A stretch of DNA of 64,000 nt, from NCBI RefSeq assembly GCF_002806945.1, contig NZ_NIHC01000006.1, positions 124,001 through 188,000 on the forward strand, given 5' to 3'. Positions 9,439 to 17,177 of this stretch are shown here, one piece after another; within the stretch, counting starts at the first letter, position 1, and the number at the start of each line of letters is the position of its first letter. Under the pieces are notes generated by a model, which did not search any database, was not told the DNA's origin, and saw nothing but the letters and a program-made list of their open reading frames with translations. The position numbers were made by a program, and so were the translations under genes. Source of the DNA: Marinobacter salexigens. GTDB lineage: Bacteria > Pseudomonadota > Gammaproteobacteria > Pseudomonadales > Oleiphilaceae.

Positions 9439-10257
9439 TTACTGGCGAATCAACCTTGGACCAACCTGCTCTTCCGGTTCAGTGCTGCGCCAGGGGTTGA
9501 TATCAAGACCACCCCGGCGAGTATAGCGGGCACAGACAGTCAGGCTCTGAGGCTTGCACCGGCTTAGCAGATCTGTGAACAAGGTTTCTACACAGTGCTC
9601 ATGGAAATCCTGCTTTTGCCTGAAACTCACGATGTAACGCAGCAACCCCGCGCGATCGATAGCCGGCCCGGTGTAGCTCACCAGCACCGACCCCCAATCA
9701 GGCTGACCAGTCACTGGGCAATTACTCTTCAGCAGGTGTGAGCACAGCTTCTCGGTAACCACAGGCCCGGATGCAAGGAGCGACTCTGGCGCATAGTCAT
9801 ACACCACATTCTCAACCGGCTCGTTATCAATCAGCTCATACCCCGATGGGCGCCCGGTGGCTGTATCTGATTCATCGACACTTAGAAATTTTACGCTGAC
9901 TGCCGCGCCGCAGGCACTGGATAAATCCCCCGTCACCGTTTCCACAACCTGATCCACGGAGGAGAACACCGTTTGATTCAAGGAGTTCAAATACAGCTTG
10001 AGCGACTTGGACTCAACGAGTGATGGAGACGCAGCAGGAAACCGGATTTCCGCCCAGGCAACCTCAGGAATGCCGCCCGGGCGCAGCCAGGAGATTTCCC
10101 AGGCTTGCCAAAGGTCCTCTCCGAACCAGGGCCAACGCCCATCTTCAAGCCCAATGCGGCGGCGATTTTCCTCCCGCGCTACCGGGAAAAGCAAGGATGG
10201 GTCGTAGCGATCCGGATACTCACTGGTTTTGCCAAGTGGCGCATTATCAAGAGCCAT
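9439..10257 (-). CDS. queF: NADPH-dependent 7-cyano-7-deazaguanine reductase QueF (long form)
   Basis: QueF reduces preQ0 to preQ1 in queuosine synthesis for tRNA wobble positions. The 272-residue length is that of the bimodular E. coli-type enzyme. Visible motifs are the N-terminal LGKTSEYPDRYDPSLLFPVAR, ESKSLKLYLNSLNQT (the QueF NADPH-binding motif), the catalytic cysteine in LKSNCPVTGQPDWG with the following aspartate, and SFRQKQDFHEHCVE. A good AGGAAG site precedes the ATG at 10257. It converges on the cyclase gene with no intergenic base. Confidence 0.96.
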   Translation of the reverse strand: MALDNAPLGKTSEYPDRYDPSLLFPVAREENRRRIGLEDGRWPWFGEDLWQAWEISWLRPGGIPEVAWAEIRFPAASPSLVESKSLKLYLNSLNQTVFSSVDQVVETVTGDLSSACGAAVSVKFLSVDESDTATGRPSGYELIDNEPVENVVYDYAPESLLASGPVVTEKLCSHLLKSNCPVTGQPDWGSVLVSYTGPAIDRAGLLRYIVSFRQKQDFHEHCVETLFTDLLSRCKPQSLTVCARYTRRGGLDINPWRSTEPEEQVGPRLIRQ

Positions 10258-10299
10258 AGAGCTTCCTAAAATAACGGTTTGCGGAATGCGATTCAGGTA

Positions 10300-11073
10300 T
10301 CAGTGCCGTATGCCCTTACCACGCGCCAGTAACTTAAGCGCAATAAAGGAAAGCACAACAATAAAGGCCAGGATCATACCCAGAGATACAAAAGGATTCA
10401 CATCAGAAACACCCAGTATGCCAAACCGGAAGCCGTTCACCATGTACAGAATCGGGTTTGCCATGGAAACGCCCTGCCAGAAATCCGGCAGCATATCGAT
10501 ACTGTAAAACACTCCGCCAAGGTAAGTCAGGGGCGTTAGAACAAAGGTGGGAACAATGGAAACGTCATCAAACTTGGTCGCCAGCAATGCGTTAATAAAG
10601 CCGCCCACCGCAAACAATGCAGATGTCAGAATTACCGTCACAACTACCATAGGCAAGTTGTGGATTTTTAACTGGGTAAAGGCCAACGACAACAGGGTGA
10701 CAATCACGCCGATTCCCAGCCCACGCGCCATGCCTCCGGTCACATACCCCGCCAATATCACCCAATTAGGCACGGGCGATACCAACAGCTCTTCAACACT
10801 GCGCTGAAACTTCATGGAGAAAAACGACGACACTACGTTCGCATAGGAGTTGGTAATAACGGCCATCATGATGAGCCCGGGCACGATGAACGACATATAG
10901 TCGAAACCGCCCATCTCGCCAATTCTGGAGCCGATCAAATTGCCAAAAATAATAAAATAGAGTGTCATGGTGACCGCAGGCGGCAACAAAGTCTGGGGCC
11001 AGATGCGGGTAAAGCGGCGGATTTCCCGCAATACAATTGTGCTATAGGCGGTAAAAAGAGCCTGAGCATTCAT
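10300..11073 (-). CDS. yadH: ABC-2 type transporter permease (YadH-like)
   Basis: A 257-residue integral membrane protein with six predicted helices and the ABC-2 permease pattern, e.g. IWPQTLLPPAVTMTLYFIIFGNLIGSRIG, FIVPGLIMMAVITNSYANVVSSFFSMKFQRSVEELLVSPVPNW and LTPLTYLGGVFYSIDMLPDFWQ. With the upstream ATPase (overlap ATGA) it forms an export-type ABC transporter resembling E. coli YadGH. The substrate is unknown. Confidence 0.92.
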   Translation of the reverse strand: MNAQALFTAYSTIVLREIRRFTRIWPQTLLPPAVTMTLYFIIFGNLIGSRIGEMGGFDYMSFIVPGLIMMAVITNSYANVVSSFFSMKFQRSVEELLVSPVPNWVILAGYVTGGMARGLGIGVIVTLLSLAFTQLKIHNLPMVVVTVILTSALFAVGGFINALLATKFDDVSIVPTFVLTPLTYLGGVFYSIDMLPDFWQGVSMANPILYMVNGFRFGILGVSDVNPFVSLGMILAFIVVLSFIALKLLARGKGIRH

Positions 11074-12020
11074 GCCCTGCCCTCCGTCTTTTCTGCCCTG
11101 CTTGGCGCATTTTGTTCCACCATGCGGATAAACAACTCTTCCAATCGGTTTGCCTTGGTGCGCATACTGACTACTTGTATGTTTTGCTGTTCCAGCTGCA
11201 TAAACACATCATTGAGTGCCTGCCCTTTATGCACATCCACCTCCAGTACATTCTCGTCGTCTAACCGGCAGGTGAAGCCTTCCAGCTCTGGCGCTTCTTC
11301 CAAGGCCACCCTGGTATCCAGTAAAAAGGTTTCCAGGCTCAGCTGCTGAAGCAATTCCCGCTTACTGGTGTTCCTCACAATGCGACCGTGATCAATAATG
11401 GCAATGTTCCGGCACAAAGCTTCTGCTTCTTCAAGGTAGTGCGTGGTCAATATGATGGTCGTGCCCTGGCGGTTCATTTCCTCAAGAAAGGACCACATGG
11501 AACGCCTCAATTCAATATCCACACCCGCCGTAGGCTCATCCAGAATCAGCAGCTTGGGCTCATGAACCAAGGCACGGGCAATCATCAGCCGGCGTTTCAT
11601 ACCCCCGGACAGCATGCGCGCCGGTGTATTTCGCTTGTCCCAGAGCCCGAGTTTTTTCAGGTACTTTTCAGCGGAAACCGCCGCTTTCTTTAAAGGTATG
11701 CCGTAATACCCAGCTTGAATGGTGACAATATCAAACACCTTTTCAAACTGGTTGAAGTTGAACTCCTGAGGCACTACCCCTAGGTGCAGCTTGGCGTCAG
11801 AAAGGTGGGTATCAATATCGTAGCCAAACACACTTACCTTGCCAGCGCTTTTAGTCACCAGTGAACACACAATGCCCAGCGTGGTGGATTTTCCGGCGCC
11901 ATTTGGTCCCAGCAGCGCAAAGAAATCTCCCTGAGCCACCTGCAGATCGATTCCTTTGAGCGCTTCGAATCCGCTGTCGTAGGTTTTGGTAAGCCCCTCA
12001 ATTTTCAGAGCATGAGTCAT
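11070..12020 (-). CDS. yadG: ABC exporter ATP-binding protein (YadG-like)
   Basis: The ATPase partner of the YadH-like permease. In the 316 residues one sees Walker A (GPNGAGKST), the Q-loop (GVVPQEFNFNQFEKVFD), the signature MLSGGMKRRLMIARAL, Walker B LLILDEPTAGVD and the switch histidine in ILTTHYLEEAE. The last 80 residues form the C-terminal extension common in ABC-2 ATPases. The stop overlaps the permease start by 4 bases. Divergent from the lipoprotein gene at 12259. Confidence 0.94.
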   Translation of the reverse strand: MTHALKIEGLTKTYDSGFEALKGIDLQVAQGDFFALLGPNGAGKSTTLGIVCSLVTKSAGKVSVFGYDIDTHLSDAKLHLGVVPQEFNFNQFEKVFDIVTIQAGYYGIPLKKAAVSAEKYLKKLGLWDKRNTPARMLSGGMKRRLMIARALVHEPKLLILDEPTAGVDIELRRSMWSFLEEMNRQGTTIILTTHYLEEAEALCRNIAIIDHGRIVRNTSKRELLQQLSLETFLLDTRVALEEAPELEGFTCRLDDENVLEVDVHKGQALNDVFMQLEQQNIQVVSMRTKANRLEELFIRMVEQNAPSRAEKTEGRA

Positions 12021-12258
12021 AGAAGGTTCCGATTAAAAATGAGCATTGTTCAGGGGACTAACATTGATTGAGGCATATCTCTTATTTTTCAAGGCCGGCA
12101 TGGGCTCATTCCAACCATCGCGAAATCTGCAAACTGCGACAGGTATCCCGATATGCCCCGGTTTGCCTCCCTATAATGCGGTTACAACAACTTACAGTCG
12201 GCCGTTGATAACCGCTCAACTGGCACGGCCCCATAAATCAGGGAATGTACAACGTACC

Positions 12259-13398
12259 ATGGCTGCTGTTCATCCTACTCGCCCATTTTTTGCCCTGCCC
12301 CGTGCATTTTTTGCCGCGCTGCTTATTGGGCCACTGCTATCCGGCTGCTTGAGCAGCGATAGCGACAATAACAACGATGGCCCAACTACCGGTAGAATAA
12401 ATGCTCTCGGGATCAGCGGGCTGACCTACCAGACCGCAAGCCAGTCTGGCAAAACAGATAGCAAAGGCCAGTTCCAATACTATCCCGGCGAAACCCTGAG
12501 CCTGAAAGTTGGGGATCTGCTTCTGGCAGAGAATGTACCGGCCCAGAAATGGGTAACACTGCTGGAGTTCTTTCCAGACATCCGCGCGCAACTTACATCG
12601 CCCTCGATCGACGATGAAGGCCTTCGTACCCATAGAGGCACAGAACAGCAGCTAATTGATCGTACCCACCAAAGTAACCTCATCCGGTTCCTTATGGCAC
12701 TAAACTGGGCAGGTAACCCGAAAGACGGTGAGGGTATTGAGATCCGAGATCGCGTGATACAACAACTGAACGCGGCTCTACCCAGTCTCACCAGCCCCAT
12801 TGATTTCAGAGCCAGCCAATCTGAGTTTAATGCCAGCGGCAGTGCCCCCTCTCCGGCAAACCAGTTACTTGCCAGCATCTGCTTTTATCCAGAAGGCAGC
12901 GAACTGTGCGAAGACCCAAGCGAGGTAGAGGATAAGATAAAGAGTGCGATTGATCGCCCGGAAAACCCCGAGCCGGGAATTGAGTACAAACAAGATCTGC
13001 AGGCCAAACTAAGCCGTATTCTTAATGCCGCTCGCACGATGGGAGACGTGGAGCCAGAAGATGCAAAAAGGTACTTATCTCGGGAACTGGACAGCATCAC
13101 GACAACACTTGGCAAGCGGTTCTACCTGGAACGCCACACAGCCAATGTCCCGGCAAGCGATACGCGCATCCAACAATTCAATATACACCGCATCGGTGGC
13201 AGCGCAGAACTCGCCGACATAGACGCTATTACAACTCGACCACAGGATATAGTGCTGCACTCGTACAATGCCGAAACAGCCAGTGTGGAGTACTTCGTTG
13301 GCGGCCCAGCCGGCGGCGAATCAGAGATAGTAACGAGCTTCTTGCCAGAGAACACTTACAGGTGGGTACGCAAGACATTGCGGGTAGTTATTGACTGA
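12259..13398 (+). CDS. Hypothetical lipoprotein, 379 aa
   Basis: Not recognised. I start it at the ATG at 12259, which gives a lipoprotein signal peptide (FFAALLIGPLLSGC) followed by a Ser/Asp/Asn-rich linker. The open frame continues upstream to 12046 but those residues look non-coding. The first 100 mature residues (GISGLTYQTASQSGKTDSKGQFQYYPGETLSLKVGDLLL) resemble a small beta-sandwich of the kind found in secreted adhesin-like lipoproteins. The rest is polar with no clear motif. Two cysteines (ICFYPEGSELCED) could form a disulphide. Ends 6 bases before the convergent HD-GYP gene. Confidence 0.75.
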   Translation: MAAVHPTRPFFALPRAFFAALLIGPLLSGCLSSDSDNNNDGPTTGRINALGISGLTYQTASQSGKTDSKGQFQYYPGETLSLKVGDLLLAENVPAQKWVTLLEFFPDIRAQLTSPSIDDEGLRTHRGTEQQLIDRTHQSNLIRFLMALNWAGNPKDGEGIEIRDRVIQQLNAALPSLTSPIDFRASQSEFNASGSAPSPANQLLASICFYPEGSELCEDPSEVEDKIKSAIDRPENPEPGIEYKQDLQAKLSRILNAARTMGDVEPEDAKRYLSRELDSITTTLGKRFYLERHTANVPASDTRIQQFNIHRIGGSAELADIDAITTRPQDIVLHSYNAETASVEYFVGGPAGGESEIVTSFLPENTYRWVRKTLRVVID

Positions 13399-13404
13399 AA
13401 AACT

Positions 13405-14721
13405 TTATCGACCGATAAGGCGACTGACATTCCAGCGGGATTCTCCGCCGGTTACATCATAACCGGCGGGGTTCAGCCCCTCAGTGCCGTGAGCAAGGCA
13501 CTCTTTAATCGCAAGTATTTCAGTTGCCGAGCGGCCCTCGTTGTATTTCGCCAGATCAACAACCTTGGCCGTCTTCAAAGGTGCATGATCGCGCCCCGTC
13601 ATCACCATCACCCTTGGCCATAACCGGCGTTCAGGAGCGTGTGAAACCACAACCCCTCGCTGGCCATCAGTCAATTCCACCAGGCTGCCTGTCGGGTAAA
13701 TGCCAATAGCACGAATAAACCCCTCCACAAGCTCATCCTGAAACTCGATGTTGCGCATGTCATAGAGTAGCGTTACAGCTCTTGCGGGGGTCATGGGCTC
13801 GGATTGATTTTCCCGCGGCTCTATCAGAGATTCAAAGAACTCAGCAAGCCCGGCAATTTTGGCCAGCAGCGGGATTCTGTCGCCGTGGATACCACATGGG
13901 TAGCCCGAGCCGTTATGGCGCTCGCGGTGGCCCTGCACAACACTCAGAACTGCGCGTGAAAGCCCGGTGCCCTCCAGTATTGCCATACCTTTTTCAACGT
14001 AGGTCTGGTATTGCGCGTATTCTTCAGCGCCAAGCTGGCCTTCCCTGTTTAAAAGGTCTTCAGATAACTGGGTTTTACCCACCTGGGACAACAAACACCC
14101 CAAGCCAAGGTGGTTAAGCAAGCCCTCATTCAATCCCAGCTGGCGCCCGCATATCAGCGCCCAAACCGAGGTATTAAGCGCATGCCGATAAACGTGGCTA
14201 TCGTGCTGTTGCATGCGACTGAGCCACAACAAAGCATCTGGCTGTCGGATGACACTGTGCACCATTTTGTTGATAACTGCGGCAACCGGGCGCAGGTCTT
14301 GGGCTTCCCGGGTGTTTGCAGAAGCGTATAAGCGCTCAAGTGCAACACCGGCATCTGAAAGCAGTTTTTTCGAAGTTTTCATTTCGCGCTTTAACGTGGT
14401 AACCGCCCGGTACTTTACCGGCTCACGGATGCTGAGTGGCGGAAGCTGAACCTTTTCACGGCCCTCATTCTTGCGGCTAGTCCTGCTGCCAAAAGCCTGC
14501 GGGGCAATTTTTGAGAGTTCCACAGAGTCCCGTGTTTCCGCAACATCTACAGAAACCCACTTGCAGTATGAGACCAAAGCACGAATATCGTCTTCAGATC
14601 GGATATGAAAACCCTGAATGGGGAACGGCGTCTGATGCCACGGCCGATCCAGGTCGGACACAAACATGCCCACCTCCAGATCCTGAACCGCTATTTTTTT
14701 CTGACAGACACCACCCACCAC
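13405..14721 (-). CDS. Degenerate HD-GYP domain protein with N-terminal DUF3391
   Basis: HD-GYP proteins hydrolyse cyclic di-GMP. Residues 1-130 resemble the DUF3391 module (KKIAVQDLEVGMFVSDLDRPWHQTPFPIQGFHI), and residues about 140-345 form an HD-GYP fold. The catalytic residues are degraded: the HD dyad expected in LLHDIGK reads LLSQVGK (210-216). The GYP motif reads HRERHNGSGYP (about 265-275), losing the second His and the Asp of HHExxDGxGYP, and the later Asp positions are Glu. It may therefore bind but not cut c-di-GMP. GTG start at 14721 with AGGGG upstream. Confidence 0.88.
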   Translation of the reverse strand: MVGGVCQKKIAVQDLEVGMFVSDLDRPWHQTPFPIQGFHIRSEDDIRALVSYCKWVSVDVAETRDSVELSKIAPQAFGSRTSRKNEGREKVQLPPLSIREPVKYRAVTTLKREMKTSKKLLSDAGVALERLYASANTREAQDLRPVAAVINKMVHSVIRQPDALLWLSRMQQHDSHVYRHALNTSVWALICGRQLGLNEGLLNHLGLGCLLSQVGKTQLSEDLLNREGQLGAEEYAQYQTYVEKGMAILEGTGLSRAVLSVVQGHRERHNGSGYPCGIHGDRIPLLAKIAGLAEFFESLIEPRENQSEPMTPARAVTLLYDMRNIEFQDELVEGFIRAIGIYPTGSLVELTDGQRGVVVSHAPERRLWPRVMVMTGRDHAPLKTAKVVDLAKYNEGRSATEILAIKECLAHGTEGLNPAGYDVTGGESRWNVSRLIGR

Positions 14722-14873
14722 AACACCCCTGAAATACGTATTTTTAGATGTTTAACATTCTCAAATGCGAGTAGCGAATAGTCCACTGCAGTTTCGTAGC
14801 GTTGCGTAACCGCACATCACAATCCGTAACAACATCCTTCAGCAGGCAACCAGCAGCTTTTAGCTCGGCTTCA

Positions 14874-15485
14874 TCAGTCCGAGTCGCATACTGAACGCTC
14901 AAACCTGGGCGGGCGAGCGTTGAACGAACCTCTGGGGGCTTTGCGGCTGTATACGGTATAAGGGACAGTTGAGGCACGAATGTAATCGACATTCACGGCG
15001 TCCTTACCAACCCCTTGCACTGGAGAAACAGGCTCACAAGCGACCAACAACTCCAAGCGGCCAGATATATCTGCAATTTGCGCTCGCGAATCGGCAGGGT
15101 TCACCGACATGCACAGGTTGCCGGAATTTGCCGCCTGCCTGCTCTGCACCAGTCGGTCCAGCGTGCCTTGCCCACAGGCACGAATACCCTGGCCGCAGCT
15201 TTCTGCATCGGCATGGCTTTCATCGTATAGCCGCCAAACACGCTCACTACATTGGGTTTCAAGGGTTAAAGGTGTGGATCGATCGGAAGCAAACCACCAG
15301 CCGGGGTATTCCGCGGTATCCCAGGACAATCGAACTGTACGCGGCTCACCCTGAGAGTTTTCAGCAGGAAATATGGCGTAGTGGGAATAATAGGTTGCGC
15401 AGCCAGACTGCACCGCAAATAGCCCGGCTACAGCCAGCAGGCGTGCAACAGCTCTGTTAAAACGTTGAAATCGAAAAGCGGTCAT
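14874..15485 (-). CDS. Hypothetical lipoprotein, 203 aa
   Basis: Not recognised. The ATG at 15485, 10 bases after the PilZ gene, starts a signal peptide ending in a lipobox (LLAVAGLFAVQSGC), so a lipoprotein is likely. The mature part contains several cysteines (TQCSERVWR, ESCGQGIRACGQG, NLCMSVN, LLVACEPV) suggesting disulphides in the periplasm. Close spacing to the PilZ gene implies an operon. Another frame (14744-14992) overlaps its 3' end; I treat that as a shadow, although a frameshifted C-terminus cannot be ruled out. Confidence 0.7.
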   Translation of the reverse strand: MTAFRFQRFNRAVARLLAVAGLFAVQSGCATYYSHYAIFPAENSQGEPRTVRLSWDTAEYPGWWFASDRSTPLTLETQCSERVWRLYDESHADAESCGQGIRACGQGTLDRLVQSRQAANSGNLCMSVNPADSRAQIADISGRLELLVACEPVSPVQGVGKDAVNVDYIRASTVPYTVYSRKAPRGSFNARPPRFERSVCDSD

Positions 15486-15495
15486 GAGCTGCTCG

Positions 15496-15780
15496 TTATC
15501 CCTTAACAACACTCTCACCAAACCGTAAACCGAAACCATCAATGGTTTTGCGAACAACAACCATATCCAGCACGGGCGCCGGAACCGGAAGGCCTTGCAC
15601 TTGAACCTTCACCTTGTCTCCCATTTCAGGAGAAAACGGCTCGCTACCCACCACAATGAACACGCCACCGTCCGATATGTCTCGAGTTGAAAAAACAAAC
15701 TCCCCCAGTAACTCATGGGTTACTTTCACTTTGGCGCTCATCTCAGTGCGGCAGTGTACTCTGCGGTCATCTCCATCCAT
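15496..15780 (-). CDS. PilZ domain protein
   Basis: A single-domain PilZ protein of 94 residues, a probable cyclic di-GMP receptor. The c-di-GMP-binding signatures are the arginine pair near the start (DGDDRRVHCR, positions 5-6) and the second loop (TRDISDGGVFIVVG, matching D/N-x-S-x-x-G). The ATG at 15780 follows an alternative TTG two codons earlier; neither has a strong Shine-Dalgarno. It appears to be co-transcribed with the lipoprotein gene 15 bases downstream and lies near a degenerate HD-GYP gene. Confidence 0.85.
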   Translation of the reverse strand: MDGDDRRVHCRTEMSAKVKVTHELLGEFVFSTRDISDGGVFIVVGSEPFSPEMGDKVKVQVQGLPVPAPVLDMVVVRKTIDGFGLRFGESVVKG

Positions 15781-15909
15781 CGGCAAGGTTCCACTACTGG
15801 CCTACGGTAATTTGTAGATTGTTAGTTGTTATATGTTTGTGCGGATCATACCGTGTATCAATCAATACGTGAACAACACCGCCCCCCAAGAAATACGCCA
15901 AAAGGAATA

Positions 15910-15945
15910 TTGACATCACCCGTAATACAAATGAGAATGGTTGGC
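15910..15945 (+). promoter_or_regulatory. Putative promoter with overlapping Fur box for the iron-uptake gene
   Basis: A perfect -35 TTGACA (15910-15915) and a -10 GAGAAT (15933-15938) lie 17 bases apart. The -10 is embedded in AATGAGAATGGTT, which matches the core of Fur boxes (AATGAGAATCATT) at 11 of 13 positions. The full 19-base window 15927-15945 matches GATAATGATAATCATTATC at 11 positions. Iron repression of the downstream ferric-binding protein gene would make sense. Confidence 0.55.
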
Positions 15946-16012
15946 GTTTATAGGCAGCTTCACATCACAAGCGCCGGTGTGAATCCAAAAAGACCCGACT
16001 AAGGACATCCTT

Positions 16013-17029
16013 ATGCGCATGAAACTCGCTGCAACTGCGGCAATCGCCCTCACTGCTTTTCCACTTGCCGCCTCCGCAGACGGTGAAGTTAATATCTACT
16101 CGTACCGCCAGGCGTATCTTCTTGAGCCTCTCCTGAACGCCTTTGAAAAAGAAACCGGCATCAAAAGCAATGTTGTGTTTGCAAAGCAGGGTCTGGCTGA
16201 GCGCCTGGAGCGCGAAGGCCGCAACAGCCCAGCCGATGTGGTGATGACCGTAGACATCTCACGCCTTAACGAGCTGGTAGAGCGCGACCTGGTTCAAGGC
16301 CTTGATAACGACATACTGGAAAAGAACGTTCCTGAAAACCTTCGTCATCCCGAAGGCAAATGGTTTGGCCTCACTACCCGGGCCCGTTTGATCTTCACCT
16401 CGAAAGAGCGTGTTGAAGAAGGCGAGATCACAACCTACGAACAGCTGGCTGACGACAAGTGGGAAAATCGCATTTGTACCCGCAGCGGAAAACACCCGTA
16501 CAACATCGCTCTGATTTCCTCCATGATTTCACACCATGGTGAAGCTGAAGCAGAAGCCTGGCTGAAAGACGTTAAAGATAACCTTGCCCGCAAACCCCAG
16601 GGTGGAGACCGCGACCAGATCAAAGCGATCGCCGAGGGTGTATGTGACATATCCATCGGGAACAGCTACTACTACGGCAATATGCTGCAGGATGAGAGCC
16701 AGCGCCCGATTGCCGAAGCAGTTCGGCTGGTTTTCCCCAATGCCGATGGCCGTGGAACTCACATCAACATCAGTGGTATTTCCCTGACCAAGAGTACCCC
16801 AAACCGGGATAACGCGATCAAGCTAATGGAATTCCTGTCATCGCCAGAAGCCCAGGGCATCTACGCCGAGGCGAATACCGAATATCCAGCAAACCCGAAC
16901 GTAACACCGACTGGCCTGGTGGCAGAGTGGGGCAAAATCCAGCCAGACAGCCTGTCCCTTCAGGAGATTGCAGATAAGCGCAATGCGGCAGTCAAACTGG
17001 TTGACCGCGTAGATTACGACGGCAAGTAA
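16013..17029 (+). CDS. Fe(3+) ABC transporter periplasmic binding protein (FbpA/FutA-like)
   Basis: Binds ferric iron in the periplasm. It has a Sec signal peptide (MRMKLAATAAIALTAFPLAASA) and the type II periplasmic binding fold of the FbpA family: GEVNIYSYRQAYLLEPLLNAFEKETGIKSNVVFAKQGLAERLEREG, then ICTRSGKHPYN and the iron-coordinating tyrosines in GNSYYYGNM. 338 aa is typical. AAGGA lies 7 bases before the first ATG. The permease follows after an internal terminator. No ATPase gene is adjacent. Confidence 0.92.
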   Translation: MRMKLAATAAIALTAFPLAASADGEVNIYSYRQAYLLEPLLNAFEKETGIKSNVVFAKQGLAERLEREGRNSPADVVMTVDISRLNELVERDLVQGLDNDILEKNVPENLRHPEGKWFGLTTRARLIFTSKERVEEGEITTYEQLADDKWENRICTRSGKHPYNIALISSMISHHGEAEAEAWLKDVKDNLARKPQGGDRDQIKAIAEGVCDISIGNSYYYGNMLQDESQRPIAEAVRLVFPNADGRGTHINISGISLTKSTPNRDNAIKLMEFLSSPEAQGIYAEANTEYPANPNVTPTGLVAEWGKIQPDSLSLQEIADKRNAAVKLVDRVDYDGK

Positions 17030-17037
17030 ATGTTTTG

Positions 17038-17070
17038 GCGAGGGTGGAAAACCCACCCTCGCTTTGTTTT
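17038..17070 (+). terminator. Intrinsic terminator between binding-protein and permease genes
   Basis: GCGAGGGTGG (17038-17047) pairs perfectly with CCACCCTCGC (17053-17062) across a 5-base loop and is followed by TTTGTTTT. It begins 9 bases after the binding-protein stop and probably limits read-through into the permease. Confidence 0.88.
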
Positions 17071-17177
17071 GAATTTCACCCGACAAATGATCGCAGTCAT
17101 TGCAGCGACCATTTGAGCTGACTACAATCGCTAACCTTCACCCTCAATATTTACTCCATTCTGTTAACAGGAACCCT

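Noticed and set aside
12046..12258. N-terminal extension of the 379-aa lipoprotein
   Set aside because: The added residues look non-coding and would bury the lipoprotein signal peptide in the middle of the protein.
14744..14992. 82-codon minus-strand frame overlapping the 3' end of the 203-aa lipoprotein gene
   Set aside because: No ribosome binding site, no recognisable motif, and it lies mostly inside a better-supported gene. A frameshifted C-terminus of the lipoprotein remains possible but is not shown.
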